From Peptococcaceae bacterium CEB3 (GTDB lineage Bacteria > Bacillota > Desulfitobacteriia > Desulfitobacteriales > Desulfitobacteriaceae): a DNA stretch of 64,000 bases. Below are positions 23,745 through 31,839 of this stretch, piece after piece (position 1 is the stretch's first letter; each line of letters opens with the position of its first letter). The position numbers were made by a program, and so were the translations under genes. Where the stretch lies: positions 1 to 64,000 of the forward strand of contig LDXJ01000054.1 of assembly GCA_001029295.1 (NCBI GenBank), in the 5' to 3' direction. The notes beneath the pieces were generated by a model. The model ran no database searches. It saw nothing but the letters and a program-made list of their open reading frames with translations, and had not been told where the DNA came from.

Positions 23745-24530
23745 TCAATCCTGCTCTGTGCTCTGCGGAAGCGCCTTCTTGAGTTTTAAATATGTCTTTC
23801 GTTTGTACATTTTACCGAATTCCTCATGGCGCTGTAGCCACACTTTGTGCTCCAGGGGGATATTGCTTTTCTCGAACGGATCATGGCGCATACTAAGCCT
23901 ACAGAGTGTGCTGTTGATCTTATTTTTGTTTCCGGCAAAAACAATTTCGGGATTAAAAAATAGTGGACGTGCACTCAATGGTCTTCCATACTTTTTGATT
24001 TCTGCCCGACTAACGAATTCGTAAATTGCGCCCTTGTTAATGAGCGAGTTAATTAGCGCACTTGTGTTGTGTAATGAACGTCTGAGCTTTTTTGCAATTT
24101 CAGTGACCGTCATGAATTGTCCGTTATGCTTGTTGACGATAGCGTTTGAGTGCATTTCGCAGTACGGCATGAGATCTATCAGGAGTCCCAGTTCACCCAG
24201 TGTGAAATAATCTTTTTCTCTGAGCGCAATCATGTTGTCTCCGATTAGTTGTGTGAAGGGGACACTGCTGGATTTTCTCATTTTGTATAGGGCAAACCCC
24301 TGCTCTGCCGCTTTACGCGCTTCTGCGTTGATTGCGTCTATATTGATTCTGTCGAGAATGGCAATCTCGTTATCCCGGTTGGGTGCTTGCTCATCCACCA
24401 GTGCTGCCCTAATCTTGTCTGGATCGTTAAGATCGTCGGTAATGTCATCGTCCCAGTCAATTGCAAGCTCAACACTTTCATCTATCCTGGGTGCTTTTTC
24501 ACTCCCAGATGTTTTCCTTTTGCCTGCCAT
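23745..24530 (-). CDS. Winged-helix replication-type protein, copy A of the long paralog
   Basis: 261 residues, ATG after GAAAGGAGAAATGTGTAA. An acidic N-terminus (about 1-90) precedes the same winged-helix module as its neighbour: FMTVTEIAKKLRRSLHNTS, then RPLFFNPEIVFAGNKNKI and the tail MYKRKTYLKLKKALPQ. The related second domain and gene pairing indicate an ancient duplication. A near-identical copy lies at 28682. It may be a replication initiator partner or a regulator. Confidence 0.7.
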   Translation of the reverse strand: MAGKRKTSGSEKAPRIDESVELAIDWDDDITDDLNDPDKIRAALVDEQAPNRDNEIAILDRINIDAINAEARKAAEQGFALYKMRKSSSVPFTQLIGDNMIALREKDYFTLGELGLLIDLMPYCEMHSNAIVNKHNGQFMTVTEIAKKLRRSLHNTSALINSLINKGAIYEFVSRAEIKKYGRPLSARPLFFNPEIVFAGNKNKINSTLCRLSMRHDPFEKSNIPLEHKVWLQRHEEFGKMYKRKTYLKLKKALPQSTEQD

Positions 24531-24637
24531 TTACACATTTCTCCTTTCTACTTAAACAAAAAAAGAGCCCCCTTCTGGGGACCCTCCGGCAGCGAGGCGT
24601 GTTTTATGGGTTTGGTCTGGTTAGTTGTACATCCCTT

Positions 24638-24856
24638 GACATCCTCCCCGCTTTGAATAGCGAGGATTCCCTGGAATTCCGTGCCCTCACGGGTTCACGC
24701 CAGGGTTCGGTCGGGTTTCGCGTCCGCGCGTGCATTTCTGCCGCCCTTCATCCGTTCTCCCATGAGGGCCGTGCCAAACGGCCCGCCCCGGCGGGTTCAA
24801 GAGATCACCTGCCCTCTACCCTGCCGGGCGGCAGCCCTGTTGACCAGGCTGCTAAG
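24638..24856 (-). ncRNA. Putative reRNA scaffold of TnpB copy 2
   Basis: Non-coding stretch between the tnpB stop and the element end, highly similar to 1-220 in copy 1 and GC-rich. By analogy with known TnpB systems, it is transcribed with the 3' end of tnpB and its guide is the flank just left of 24638 (about AAGGGATGTACAACTAACCA on the minus strand). Expression is inferred. Confidence 0.45.
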
Positions 24857-26020
24857 TTACGCGGCTACAGTTCTTGTGCGCTTGGCTGTCTTCTTCCTCC
24901 TGAGTGTGGTCGGCACCTGGATACACTCGCCCGCTAACCCGCTGATGGCCTGGGCAATGTTGTCGGCGGCATTTGCGTCGATGTGCTTGCTCTGCTTGCA
25001 CCGGGGACACGTGTACCACCGGCCCGCCGGGCGGCTGGTTCTTACTTCTCCGCACCGGCTGCATGTGAGACTGGTTAACTCCGGATTGACAAGCTCTACT
25101 TCGATTCCCGCCAAAGCCGCTTTGTATCCGATGAACTGCCTTAACTGGAAGAAGGCCCAGGAGTGGAGACTCCGTCCCGCGTCTTTGCGCTGTTTTTTTC
25201 GTTGGCTTTTTGTCCACCGGGCACCCCGCAGATCTTCCAGGCGGATGACGCTGACTCCGTGGAGCCTAGCCATTTCCACCAGCCTCCGGCTGATCATGTG
25301 GTTCATGGCGGTGATCCATCGGTGTTCTTTGTCCGCTAGTTTCTTGAGTGCTTTGTGCGCCCCCTTCTTCTGGAGTTTTTTCCGCAGGTTTGCGTAGTGT
25401 CGCCGGATGTAGGCGAGTTCCGCCCCGCTGAAGAACAGGGTAGATCCGAGGATACTTGCAACCGCAAGGTCGATGAGCCCCAGGTCCACGCCCATATACT
25501 TCGGCGGCTTTTGCTCCGCTTTCACGCTGACGGTGAGCGCCAGGTGGATGTACCACCGTCTGCCGCACTTGATAAGCTGCGCTGTGCCTTGTTTGGCTTG
25601 ACCGGCAAGCAGAAGTTCCAGGTACTTGACTTGGTACTTCTCTACTTGGATGGGCACACCCACCCGCTTTTCCAGGGTGGGGAAGGAGACTTTCCAGGCG
25701 GCTCCGCCGCCCTGCAGGGTCTCTTTCTCTACCCGGAACTTCTGGTTGTTGAAGTCCGGCCAAAGCCGCTTGAATGATTTCGCGTTTTTCTTGGCTTCGA
25801 TGTCCCGGATGGCCTGGCACAGGACAACGGCTGGCAAGGGCTCCGAGAATGCTTTGGCATCCGCTGATGACTTTGGACGCATGGGTTTCTCCACTCCGAG
25901 ATACCGGTTTGCAAAATCGGTTGTCCTGTCGGCCATGGTCTGGTACATGTCCTGCTTGGCTTTCGTAGGTTCAAAGAGTTTGAGTTTGATCGTGATGACT
26001 TGGGTTCTAGTCTCTTCCAT
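24857..26020 (-). CDS. tnpB: TnpB RNA-guided endonuclease (copy 2)
   Basis: 387 residues with all catalytic parts: Asp179 in YMGVDLGLID, Glu262 in VIRLEDLRG, Asp348 in KHIDANAADN, zinc ribbon Cys320/323/338/341 (SRCG and CPRCKQSKH). A GGGGAGGTAAAC site precedes the ATG. Differs from copy 1 mainly at both ends and in scattered substitutions, so both appear to be under coding constraint. The C-terminal 30 residues (GLAGECIQVPTTLRRKKTAK) differ from copy 1, as expected if the guide-RNA region evolves faster. Confidence 0.93.
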   Translation of the reverse strand: MEETRTQVITIKLKLFEPTKAKQDMYQTMADRTTDFANRYLGVEKPMRPKSSADAKAFSEPLPAVVLCQAIRDIEAKKNAKSFKRLWPDFNNQKFRVEKETLQGGGAAWKVSFPTLEKRVGVPIQVEKYQVKYLELLLAGQAKQGTAQLIKCGRRWYIHLALTVSVKAEQKPPKYMGVDLGLIDLAVASILGSTLFFSGAELAYIRRHYANLRKKLQKKGAHKALKKLADKEHRWITAMNHMISRRLVEMARLHGVSVIRLEDLRGARWTKSQRKKQRKDAGRSLHSWAFFQLRQFIGYKAALAGIEVELVNPELTSLTCSRCGEVRTSRPAGRWYTCPRCKQSKHIDANAADNIAQAISGLAGECIQVPTTLRRKKTAKRTRTVAA

Positions 26021-26132
26021 GTTTACCTCCCCTCTACATGAAGAAAAGCCGCTGCACCATGCAACGACTTTTCTTGATTAAGTTCCAGCCAATTATGGGA
26101 TTATTGTGTTTTAGCACTCACATCCTACTTTT

Positions 26133-26322
26133 GGGCACACAAAAAGAAGCCCTCACAGGCTTCCATTTTGTGGCAATATTTTAGGGTAGGCTTCGCCCCA
26201 CCCTGTTTTTCTCATTTTATCGCGGATTTGGCCCGTTTACAAGCCTTTTTTGGGTCTTGTGAAAAAATATTTTTGTTTCCTACGACTGCTGGACGGCAAA
26301 GCCCACGGTTTTAGCCGTGGGC
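26133..26322. repeat. ICE dispersed structured repeat, copy 3
   Basis: Third copy of the repeat described at 1495, closest to copies 1 and 4 in its first 120 bp. It ends with a different closing hairpin, GCCCACGG-TTTTA-GCCGTGGGC (26301-26322), shared with copy 4 only. That hairpin is typical of IS200/IS605 right ends. It fills the gap between tnpB copy 2 and the IscB unit; 26323-26430 carries a piece similar to the end of the RecD2-like gene (see findings). Confidence 0.8.
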
Positions 26323-26430
26323 GTCTGAAAGTTGCCTGGAAGATGCCATTTCCTCCGCTCTATCCGAGCAGTGTTTCCCCCTCTTTTCCATGCGTATCGA
26401 GCGGAAACAAACGACCGATGATCCCACCGA

Positions 26431-27738
26431 TCATGCGCAGGTGGGTGCCCCCGGATTCATCCGTGGGGAGGAAACCTGCGCCCCCAATTGATACTCATAC
26501 GCATCCGCGCGTTGAATAATTTTGAGGTACTTTGGGTGTACATCAAACCCGTTGAGCTTAAAACTAGGTCTAAAGCGGATGGCTATGCGTCCCGTATGCG
26601 TACCAGCATATTTCCCTTTCGGTATCATGGCTTTTGCAATATCACCCGTCTGAAATCCAATGAAAAACTTTGCTTTTGGAGCGTGTTTTATTGGGAATCC
26701 GTATTTATCTGTGATACACCGTTGCCTCTTACCATGCCCGGCGGCGGCAATCACTAGAATCGGCCTTGCGGGAATCACGATCCGCCCCGGCGTACTCTTG
26801 CCAACGCAAGTCGCATCTAGCCAGTGTGTCTTTGGTAGGTTTCGCTGTGCCCGATTGTACTTCGTCTGTCCCCCGGTGCCAGTTTCGACCGGCAAGCCAG
26901 TTGCTTTAAGACGTTCATACAACTGCCAGCGTGTGACATTGACGCCTGCTGCGTCTCTCAGCGGCTTTTTTGCTTGCTTTTGAATATCCGGAAAACCAAA
27001 TTCTTCCGCTGTCCTGTTATCTTTTTTCCAGTTGCAAGCATGACAGGCCAGCGTTAGATTACTCACCCGATTTGTACCTCCTCTGGATTTTGGTACGATA
27101 TGCTCGACTTCCAGCGGTACGTCAACTTTGCCGCAGTAGGCACATTTACGGCCCCATTTTTCCAGCAGGTATTCCCGGATTTCGTAACCAAAGAGTTCGC
27201 CTTGCTGATACTCTATCCCGGAGATTTCTGGGTTTTGTAACTTTTGGGTATCGAACCGGACTAACTCCATTGAGATTGCTCCAATGGGAGCCAGTCTGCA
27301 CAGCCTGTTTACCCAGGTTGTGATGTTCTCGACACGGCTTTGTAGCGAGGGTGGAAGCCAACCTTTCGGTCTGCGCCGGTTTAGAAATCGGCACGCCCGA
27401 TAGCGCGTTTTCCGGTTACGACAGCCTCTCCGCAGTCCTCTGCGCTTAGCCAGTAATTTCTTGATGGCGAAGCCCCGGTGATTCAGTTCTGCCGCCCAAA
27501 GAACGGTCCCGGTGTTACCGTTTTCCAGCAAAAGTGCGAATCCAGTTGTCTTTGCGCCAGGATCAATCTTGAGCCGCAGTCCGATTGGCCTTGCATCTGA
27601 CTTAGCCTCTTTCAGAATAATCATAAACGGAAACCGTCGGAAAATTGCTGCCCTACCCTGTTTGAGAAGTTTCCGCGCTATCGCCGGATGACACGGTGAT
27701 AACGGCTTTTTGTTAGTGTCCAGTACTAATACGAACAT
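26431..27738 (-). CDS. iscB: IscB RNA-guided nuclease (ancestor-type of Cas9)
   Basis: 435 residues from the ATG after AGGGGAGAGAACAGAA. Domain order: PLMP/RRXRR-type N-terminus (about 1-50), RuvC-I Asp59 in LRLKIDPGAKTTGF, arginine-rich bridge helix (about 97-125), RuvC-II Glu158 in AISMELVRFD, HNH (CAYCG at 199-203, His213 in VEHIVPKSRGG, ACHACNWKKDN), and RuvC-III HWLDA (305-309). All catalytic residues are present, so both nuclease sites look active. The C-terminus is encoded by the right-end hairpin region. It should use the adjacent omega RNA, possibly also the orphan scaffold at 37985. Confidence 0.94.
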   Translation of the reverse strand: MFVLVLDTNKKPLSPCHPAIARKLLKQGRAAIFRRFPFMIILKEAKSDARPIGLRLKIDPGAKTTGFALLLENGNTGTVLWAAELNHRGFAIKKLLAKRRGLRRGCRNRKTRYRACRFLNRRRPKGWLPPSLQSRVENITTWVNRLCRLAPIGAISMELVRFDTQKLQNPEISGIEYQQGELFGYEIREYLLEKWGRKCAYCGKVDVPLEVEHIVPKSRGGTNRVSNLTLACHACNWKKDNRTAEEFGFPDIQKQAKKPLRDAAGVNVTRWQLYERLKATGLPVETGTGGQTKYNRAQRNLPKTHWLDATCVGKSTPGRIVIPARPILVIAAAGHGKRQRCITDKYGFPIKHAPKAKFFIGFQTGDIAKAMIPKGKYAGTHTGRIAIRFRPSFKLNGFDVHPKYLKIIQRADAYEYQLGAQVSSPRMNPGAPTCA

Positions 27739-27983
27739 TTCTGTTCTCTCCCCTTTCGAGGGTAATGTTTGCCTCGCCAATGTTATCGGGGCTTTTTGCG
27801 CTTAACACACTGGCTTAACCCTTGTACACCTGTTTAATGCTAAGCGACAGTTGCCTGGAACTTGCACGCATTCCAGGGTGTCGTGACCTCGATAACGTAG
27901 TCTCCGAAGGACTTAGGCTGGTCAACTGAGCTTGTTAAGATCGCTCCCTACAAGCTCCTGGCTTTAGCCATGGGGTGGTTGAC
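27739..27983 (-). ncRNA. IscB omega RNA with guide from the insertion flank
   Basis: Upstream of IscB the 245 non-coding bases begin GTCAACCACCCC...GGAGCTTG and contain ACTACGTTA and the hairpin CCTGGAA/TTCCAGG, the conserved blocks I associate with IscB omega RNAs. The guide sits just 5', at 27984-28003: ATCCTTTTGGAAAGGAAAGT. It matches 18 of 20 bases of the intact paralog site at 23070-23089. The 3' end reaches close to the iscB ribosome binding site. RNA ends are inferred. Confidence 0.8.
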
Positions 27984-28432
27984 ACTTTCCTTTCCAAAAG
28001 GATACCGCTGTTTTCCAGAACATCGTTTTCCAGTACCAGCCGACACAGGTTCCCGCTGATCCTTTCGGGGTCCCCCCGGAATACGATTTCGGGATTGAGA
28101 AATAGTGGCCGTTCGGTTACGGGGCGGCCATATTTTTCGATTTCTTGGCGGTTAATGATTTGCAGTATGATTCCTTTGCGAAGAAGGGATGTTACCCATT
28201 TGCTCACGGAAATTCGATCTCGCTTCAGTTCCCTAGCCATGCCCCCAATGGACATGTATTGGCCGGTTTCTGGGTTGGCGAGTGCATTTGATCCGACTCC
28301 GCACAAATATTGCAGGTCGAATATGAGCGCCTTCTCTGCCCCCGTAAGATACTCTGCCTGTGTTAACACGTAGACATTCTCGCCATTAATCCTGGGAAAT
28401 AGAGGTTTGATGTTGCTCATTTTCATATCCAT
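27984..28432 (-). pseudogene. RepL-like gene copy B, truncated by the IscB unit
   Basis: Identical in plan to copy A (22970-23518) from the ATG at 28432 to the codons for GILLE. It then runs into the IscB omega RNA, adding about 20 foreign residues (stop at 27935), and has lost the last ~30 residues. Some substitutions mark it off from copy A (MSIGG for MTIGG, SKWVT for SKLVT). The winged-helix part and wing are intact, so a shortened DNA-binding protein may still be made; a replication role is doubtful. Confidence 0.85.
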
Positions 28433-28557
28433 CCCTTCTTTCTTTCGTGTGCCGGAAAAGGTGCCTGGAATTCGTATATTTAACAGAGTGAGAAAGGGAA
28501 ACCTGGTCATAAGGCCCTATGAAGCCCTTGTGACGCGGGTTTTAGGGCATTTTGATG

Positions 28558-28597
28558 TACCCGAAAGTTCGGGCAGATGTACCCGAACTTTCGGGTA
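28558..28597. promoter_or_regulatory. Doubled palindromic operator upstream of RepL-like copy B
   Basis: ACCCGAA-AG-TTCGGG and TACCCGAA-CT-TTCGGGTA lie side by side with GATGTA repeats around them. Copy A of the same gap has just one, and the extra unit appears to be a tandem duplication in which the centre changed. Candidate binding sites of the RepL-like proteins. Confidence 0.55.
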
Positions 28598-28681
28598 TGT
28601 CCTGATCCTTCTAACCCCTTGTTTTACGCCCCCTCCAAAAAAAGTCTTTGTTAAGGGGGGTATCCGAATTTTGAGGTACCC

Positions 28682-29467
28682 TCAATCCTGCTCTGTGCTC
28701 TGCGGAAGCGCCTTCTTGAGTTTTAAATATGTCTTTCGTTTGTACATTTTACCGAATTCCTCATGGCGCTGTAGCCACACTTTGTGCTCCAGGGGGATAT
28801 TGCTTTTCTCGAACGGATCATGGCGCATACTAAGCCTACAGAGTGTGCTGTTGATCTTATTTTTGTTTCCGGCAAAAACAATTTCGGGATTAAAAAATAG
28901 TGGACGTGCACTCAATGGTCTTCCATACTTTTTGATTTCTGCCCGACTAACGAATTCGTAAATTGCGCCCTTGTTAATGAGCGAGTTAATTAGCGCACTT
29001 GTGTTGTGTAATGAACGTCTGAGCTTTTTTGCAATTTCAGTGACCGTCATGAATTGTCCGTTATGCTTGTTGACGATAGCGTTTGAGTGCATTTCGCAGT
29101 ACGGCATGAGATCTATCAGAAGTCCCAGTTCACCCAGTGTGAAATAATCTTTTTCCCTGAGCGCAATCATGTTGTCTCCGATTAGTTGTGTGAAGGGGAC
29201 ACTGCTGGATTTTCTCACTTTGTATAGGGCAAACCCCTGCTCTGCCGCTTTACGTGCTTCTGCGTTGATTGCGTCTATGTTGATTCTGTCGAGAACGGCA
29301 ATCTCGTTATCCCGGTTGGGTGCTTGCCCATCCACCAGTGCTGCCCTAATTTTTTCCGGATCGTTAAGATCGTCGGTAATGTCATCGTCCCAGTCAATTG
29401 CAAGCTCAACACTTTCATCTATCCTGGGTGCTTTTTCGCTCCCAGATGTTTTCCTTTTGCCTGCCAT
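28682..29467 (-). CDS. Winged-helix replication-type protein, copy B of the long paralog
   Basis: 261 residues, almost identical to 23745-24530; differences are few (NDPEKI for NDPDKI, VDGQ for VDEQ, a Val for Met in YKVRKS). The duplicated block runs from about 27990 to 29530 and 23090 to 24590. The gap between this gene and the truncated copy contains the doubled palindrome. Because the shorter partner is truncated here, copy A may be the functional unit, or dosage may matter. Confidence 0.7.
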   Translation of the reverse strand: MAGKRKTSGSEKAPRIDESVELAIDWDDDITDDLNDPEKIRAALVDGQAPNRDNEIAVLDRINIDAINAEARKAAEQGFALYKVRKSSSVPFTQLIGDNMIALREKDYFTLGELGLLIDLMPYCEMHSNAIVNKHNGQFMTVTEIAKKLRRSLHNTSALINSLINKGAIYEFVSRAEIKKYGRPLSARPLFFNPEIVFAGNKNKINSTLCRLSMRHDPFEKSNIPLEHKVWLQRHEEFGKMYKRKTYLKLKKALPQSTEQD

Positions 29468-29561
29468 TTACACATCTCCTTTCTACTTAAACAAAAAAAG
29501 AGCCCCCTTCTGGGGACCCTCCGGCGGCAAGGCTCAAACTCGTGTTGCCGTTTTTCCGTTT

Positions 29562-29762
29562 TGAGCACACAAAAAGAAGCCCTCACGGGCCTCCATTTTG
29601 TGGCAATTTTTTAGGGTAGGCTTCGCCCCACCCTGTTTTCCTCATTTTATCGCCATTTTGGGCCGTTTACAAGCCTTTTTGGGTCCTTGTGAAAAACTAT
29701 TTTTGTTTCCTACACCTGCTGGACAGCAAAAGCCCACGGTTTTAGCCGTGGGCGGATGTCAC
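29562..29762. repeat. ICE dispersed structured repeat, copy 4
   Basis: Fourth copy. The first 120 bp match copy 3 closely, then comes the closing hairpin GCCCACGG-TTTTA-GCCGTGGGC followed by GGATGTCAC, which resembles the terminus of an IS200/IS605 right end on the plus strand. It lies between the membrane gene at 29780 and the winged-helix gene ending at 28682. Confidence 0.8.
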
Positions 29763-29779
29763 TATTTCTACTTTCGCTA

Positions 29780-30127
29780 TTACTTTTTGGGCTTTAACGG
29801 CGCGGCGATTAATTGCGCAAAAGCAACAATCACCCAGGCGAACAGAACCATACCAATCAGGACCTGAACCCACGTTGGAGCGTTGGCACTACCGTTGGCT
29901 AAAAGAGACGGCCAACTGATGTGCCCAATGTTAAGCCAACTGTTCTGCGGCATTGCCGTAGATATGATGAGGCCACCGACAACGGCCCCGCCTACGAGTT
30001 GCCATTTCCGCCTGATGATCCCGGTAAGAACACCGGCCAAACATAGAACTAATCCGACCAGTCCTATTCCGACGATTAGAGTGTTTTGGATAAAGTTGGC
30101 AAGCTGCGTAAAAAAAGAATTGTCCAT
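29780..30127 (-). CDS. Small three-TM membrane protein
   Basis: 115 residues with hydrophobic helices at about 15-35, 43-60 and 83-105 (LIVGIGLVGLVLCLAGVLTG; WVQVLIGMVLFAWVIVAFAQ). Short basic tail. ATG is preceded by a weak purine tract. Topology could fit a VirB2/TrbC-like channel subunit or a holin-like protein, but nothing specific is seen. It lies between repeat copy 4 and the IS110 unit. Confidence 0.6.
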   Translation of the reverse strand: MDNSFFTQLANFIQNTLIVGIGLVGLVLCLAGVLTGIIRRKWQLVGGAVVGGLIISTAMPQNSWLNIGHISWPSLLANGSANAPTWVQVLIGMVLFAWVIVAFAQLIAAPLKPKK

Positions 30128-30243
30128 TACTATAAACCCGCCTTTCTGCGAAAGGCACCGATGGGGTTATGAAACAAAAACCCATCATCCTTTCACTCTT
30201 TTTATGTTATCCTCCTCTTGTAGGCCACTGGTATACTACAGAA

Positions 30244-30434
30244 CCCGAGGAGGTGAGTGGCGGGGCTGTATAGCGGCAACCCCGTATTACTATATGGTGT
30301 CGGTCATCCGTTAAGGCATCAATGAATGGCGCAAAACAGTAGCCCGTAAACTTATCTCTTCCGAAGTTGACTCGATTTCGCCGGATGACCAGTCCCTGCC
30401 AGCCCTACAAGTATTTTTGCAGGAGGTACTTTTT
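30244..30434 (+). ncRNA. IS110 bridge-RNA candidate leader
   Basis: Between an extended -10 (TGGTATACT, 30229-30237) and the transposase start is a ~190-nt leader with stem CGGGG/CCCCG (30261-30265, 30280-30284) and a 9-bp long-range stem GGTCATCCG (30302-30310) with CGGATGACC (30382-30390) closing a 71-base internal region. IS110-group elements are known to express a structured bridge RNA in this position that pairs with target and donor DNA. Guide loops not assigned. Confidence 0.6.
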
Positions 30435-31688
30435 TTGTTCAAAATCTTTCGCAAAAACTGCTGTGGACTTGATGTCCACAAAAGCTGGATCTATGCCTGC
30501 ATCGGTATTACTGATACAAATGGCCGTACTGAGTATAAGCAAGCTCGCTTCTCTTCCTTTTCCAAAGGCCTTAGAGAGTTGGCTGATTGGCTTGCGAAAT
30601 TCTCCTGTACCGAAGTTTGTATGGAATCTGCCGGCAAGTTTTGGATTCCCGTATTCAACATCCTTGAAAAGACCTGTTTTGTTACCCTGGCACATCCCAA
30701 GTACACAAAACCTCAAAAAGGAAACAAAACGGATCGCAAAGATGCCAAATGGATCTGTGACCTCTTTATGTGCGATATGATCAAACCCAGCTTTATCCCT
30801 TCTCCTGTAATCAGGCATCTCCGTGACCTGATGCGTTACCGCTTCAAGATCACAAATATGCTGACCGGCGAGAAGAACCGTGCCCAGAACTGCCTGACTG
30901 TTTCCAACTTAAAGCTCGATGATGTCTTCAGTGATGTCTTTGGAAAGTCTGCCCGATCTATCACTACCTACATCCTTGACCACCCCAGTGAACCCTTTGA
31001 TGTCGCTCCCTTTGTCAATGGACGCTGCAAAACCCCTATCGAAGAGATCCAGGATGCCGTGGATGGTGCGATTTCTCCCGAGCAGGCTGTCAAGCTGCGT
31101 CAATGTCTCGCACACATTGATGAACTTGAAAACCACAAAAGGGAAATCGAGCAGGCAATACTTTTACTTGTACAACCTTTTTCAGCCATTCTGGATTTAC
31201 TTCGTACCATTCCCGGGCTCAATTCCAATCCGATGACTGCCATTGCCATTCTCTCTGAGATTGGTCCGGACATGTCCGTGTTTCCGTCATCTAAGAATCT
31301 TGTTTCTTGGGCTGGATGCTGTCCACGCAATGATCAGAGTGGAGGAAAAGTAAAATCCACCCGTATATCTCGTGCCGGCTGTTATTTGAAACCTCTTCTT
31401 GTTCAGGTTGCAAATGCACTTCTCAAGTCTAAGGAACACCCTGAATTCCAAGAGAAGTATCACAGAATCAAGACCCGCCGGGGTCACAAAAAGGCTATCA
31501 TCGCTGTCTGCAAGATGCTCTTGACCGCTATCTGGAATATCTTGCATAAGCAGGAGCCATATACCCCCGAAGGCTTTCTGGAGCACCGCCCTGTCAATGA
31601 ATCTAAGGTTCTGACAAAGGCGCAGGCTCTGGAACTTCTCAGGAAAAGAGGTTACACAATAACAGACGAATCTCCCGTAATCACTTAA
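30435..31688 (+). CDS. IS110-family transposase (DEDD recombinase)
   Basis: 417 residues from a TTG seven bases after AGGAGGT; 30417 is an alternative with no binding site. N-terminal DEDD RuvC-like domain: Asp13 in GLDVHKSWIYA, Glu64 in CMESAGK, Asp100 and Asp103 in TDRKDAKW. C-terminal Transposase_20 domain with IPGLNSNPMTAIAILSEIG and the presumed nucleophile Ser in STRISRAGCYLKPLL. Full length, so probably active. The bridge-RNA leader lies upstream. Confidence 0.93.
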   Translation: MFKIFRKNCCGLDVHKSWIYACIGITDTNGRTEYKQARFSSFSKGLRELADWLAKFSCTEVCMESAGKFWIPVFNILEKTCFVTLAHPKYTKPQKGNKTDRKDAKWICDLFMCDMIKPSFIPSPVIRHLRDLMRYRFKITNMLTGEKNRAQNCLTVSNLKLDDVFSDVFGKSARSITTYILDHPSEPFDVAPFVNGRCKTPIEEIQDAVDGAISPEQAVKLRQCLAHIDELENHKREIEQAILLLVQPFSAILDLLRTIPGLNSNPMTAIAILSEIGPDMSVFPSSKNLVSWAGCCPRNDQSGGKVKSTRISRAGCYLKPLLVQVANALLKSKEHPEFQEKYHRIKTRRGHKKAIIAVCKMLLTAIWNILHKQEPYTPEGFLEHRPVNESKVLTKAQALELLRKRGYTITDESPVIT

Positions 31689-31839
31689 CCCGAAAACTCC
31701 CAATGTTATTTTTTGCCATCCGCAAAATGTGAATGGTTTGTTTGCTGTACGCTTTTTACTCCCTAGCCACTACCTCTTTGTTTCAAACTTAAAAAACCTC
31801 TCTTTCTTTTTTGTTCTTGTAAAAAAATATTTTAATTGC

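Larger units (their letters stand above)
24638..26110 (-). mobile_element. TnpB-only IS200/IS605-type insertion, copy 2
   Basis: Same architecture as copy 1: right end GGGGAGGATGTC at 24638 preceded by hairpin arms CGCTTTGAATAGCG, left end stem at 26044-26056 with 26060-26072. Bases 24616-24637 (minus: AAGGGATGTACAACTAACCA) would be the guide. It separates the two winged-helix gene pairs and abuts repeat copy 3. No TnpA nearby. Left boundary approximate. Confidence 0.75.
26430..27983 (-). mobile_element. IscB-carrying IS200/IS605-type insertion
   Basis: On the minus strand the unit runs from an omega RNA beginning GTCAACCACCCC (27983) to a right-end hairpin CCCCACGGAT-GA-ATCCG near 26450. 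It is about 1.55 kb with IscB as the only gene. It cut a RepL-like gene (28432-27984) at a point visible in the intact paralog (23069-23070). The expected continuation of that gene is not found beyond the right end, so the far flank was later rearranged. Confidence 0.7.
30180..31800 (+). mobile_element. IS110-family insertion sequence (approximate limits)
   Basis: Contains one transposase and a long non-coding leader, as in the IS110 group; these elements lack terminal inverted repeats, so the limits cannot be read directly. The right limit is set by the reappearance at 31807-31845 of a tract resembling the A+T segment of the ICE repeat. Plus-strand orientation opposes the surrounding ICE genes. 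Confidence 0.6.

Noticed and set aside
29562-29762. Full TnpB element at repeat copy 4
   Set aside because: Only a right-end-like hairpin and terminus are present, no tnpB sequence follows on the plus strand.
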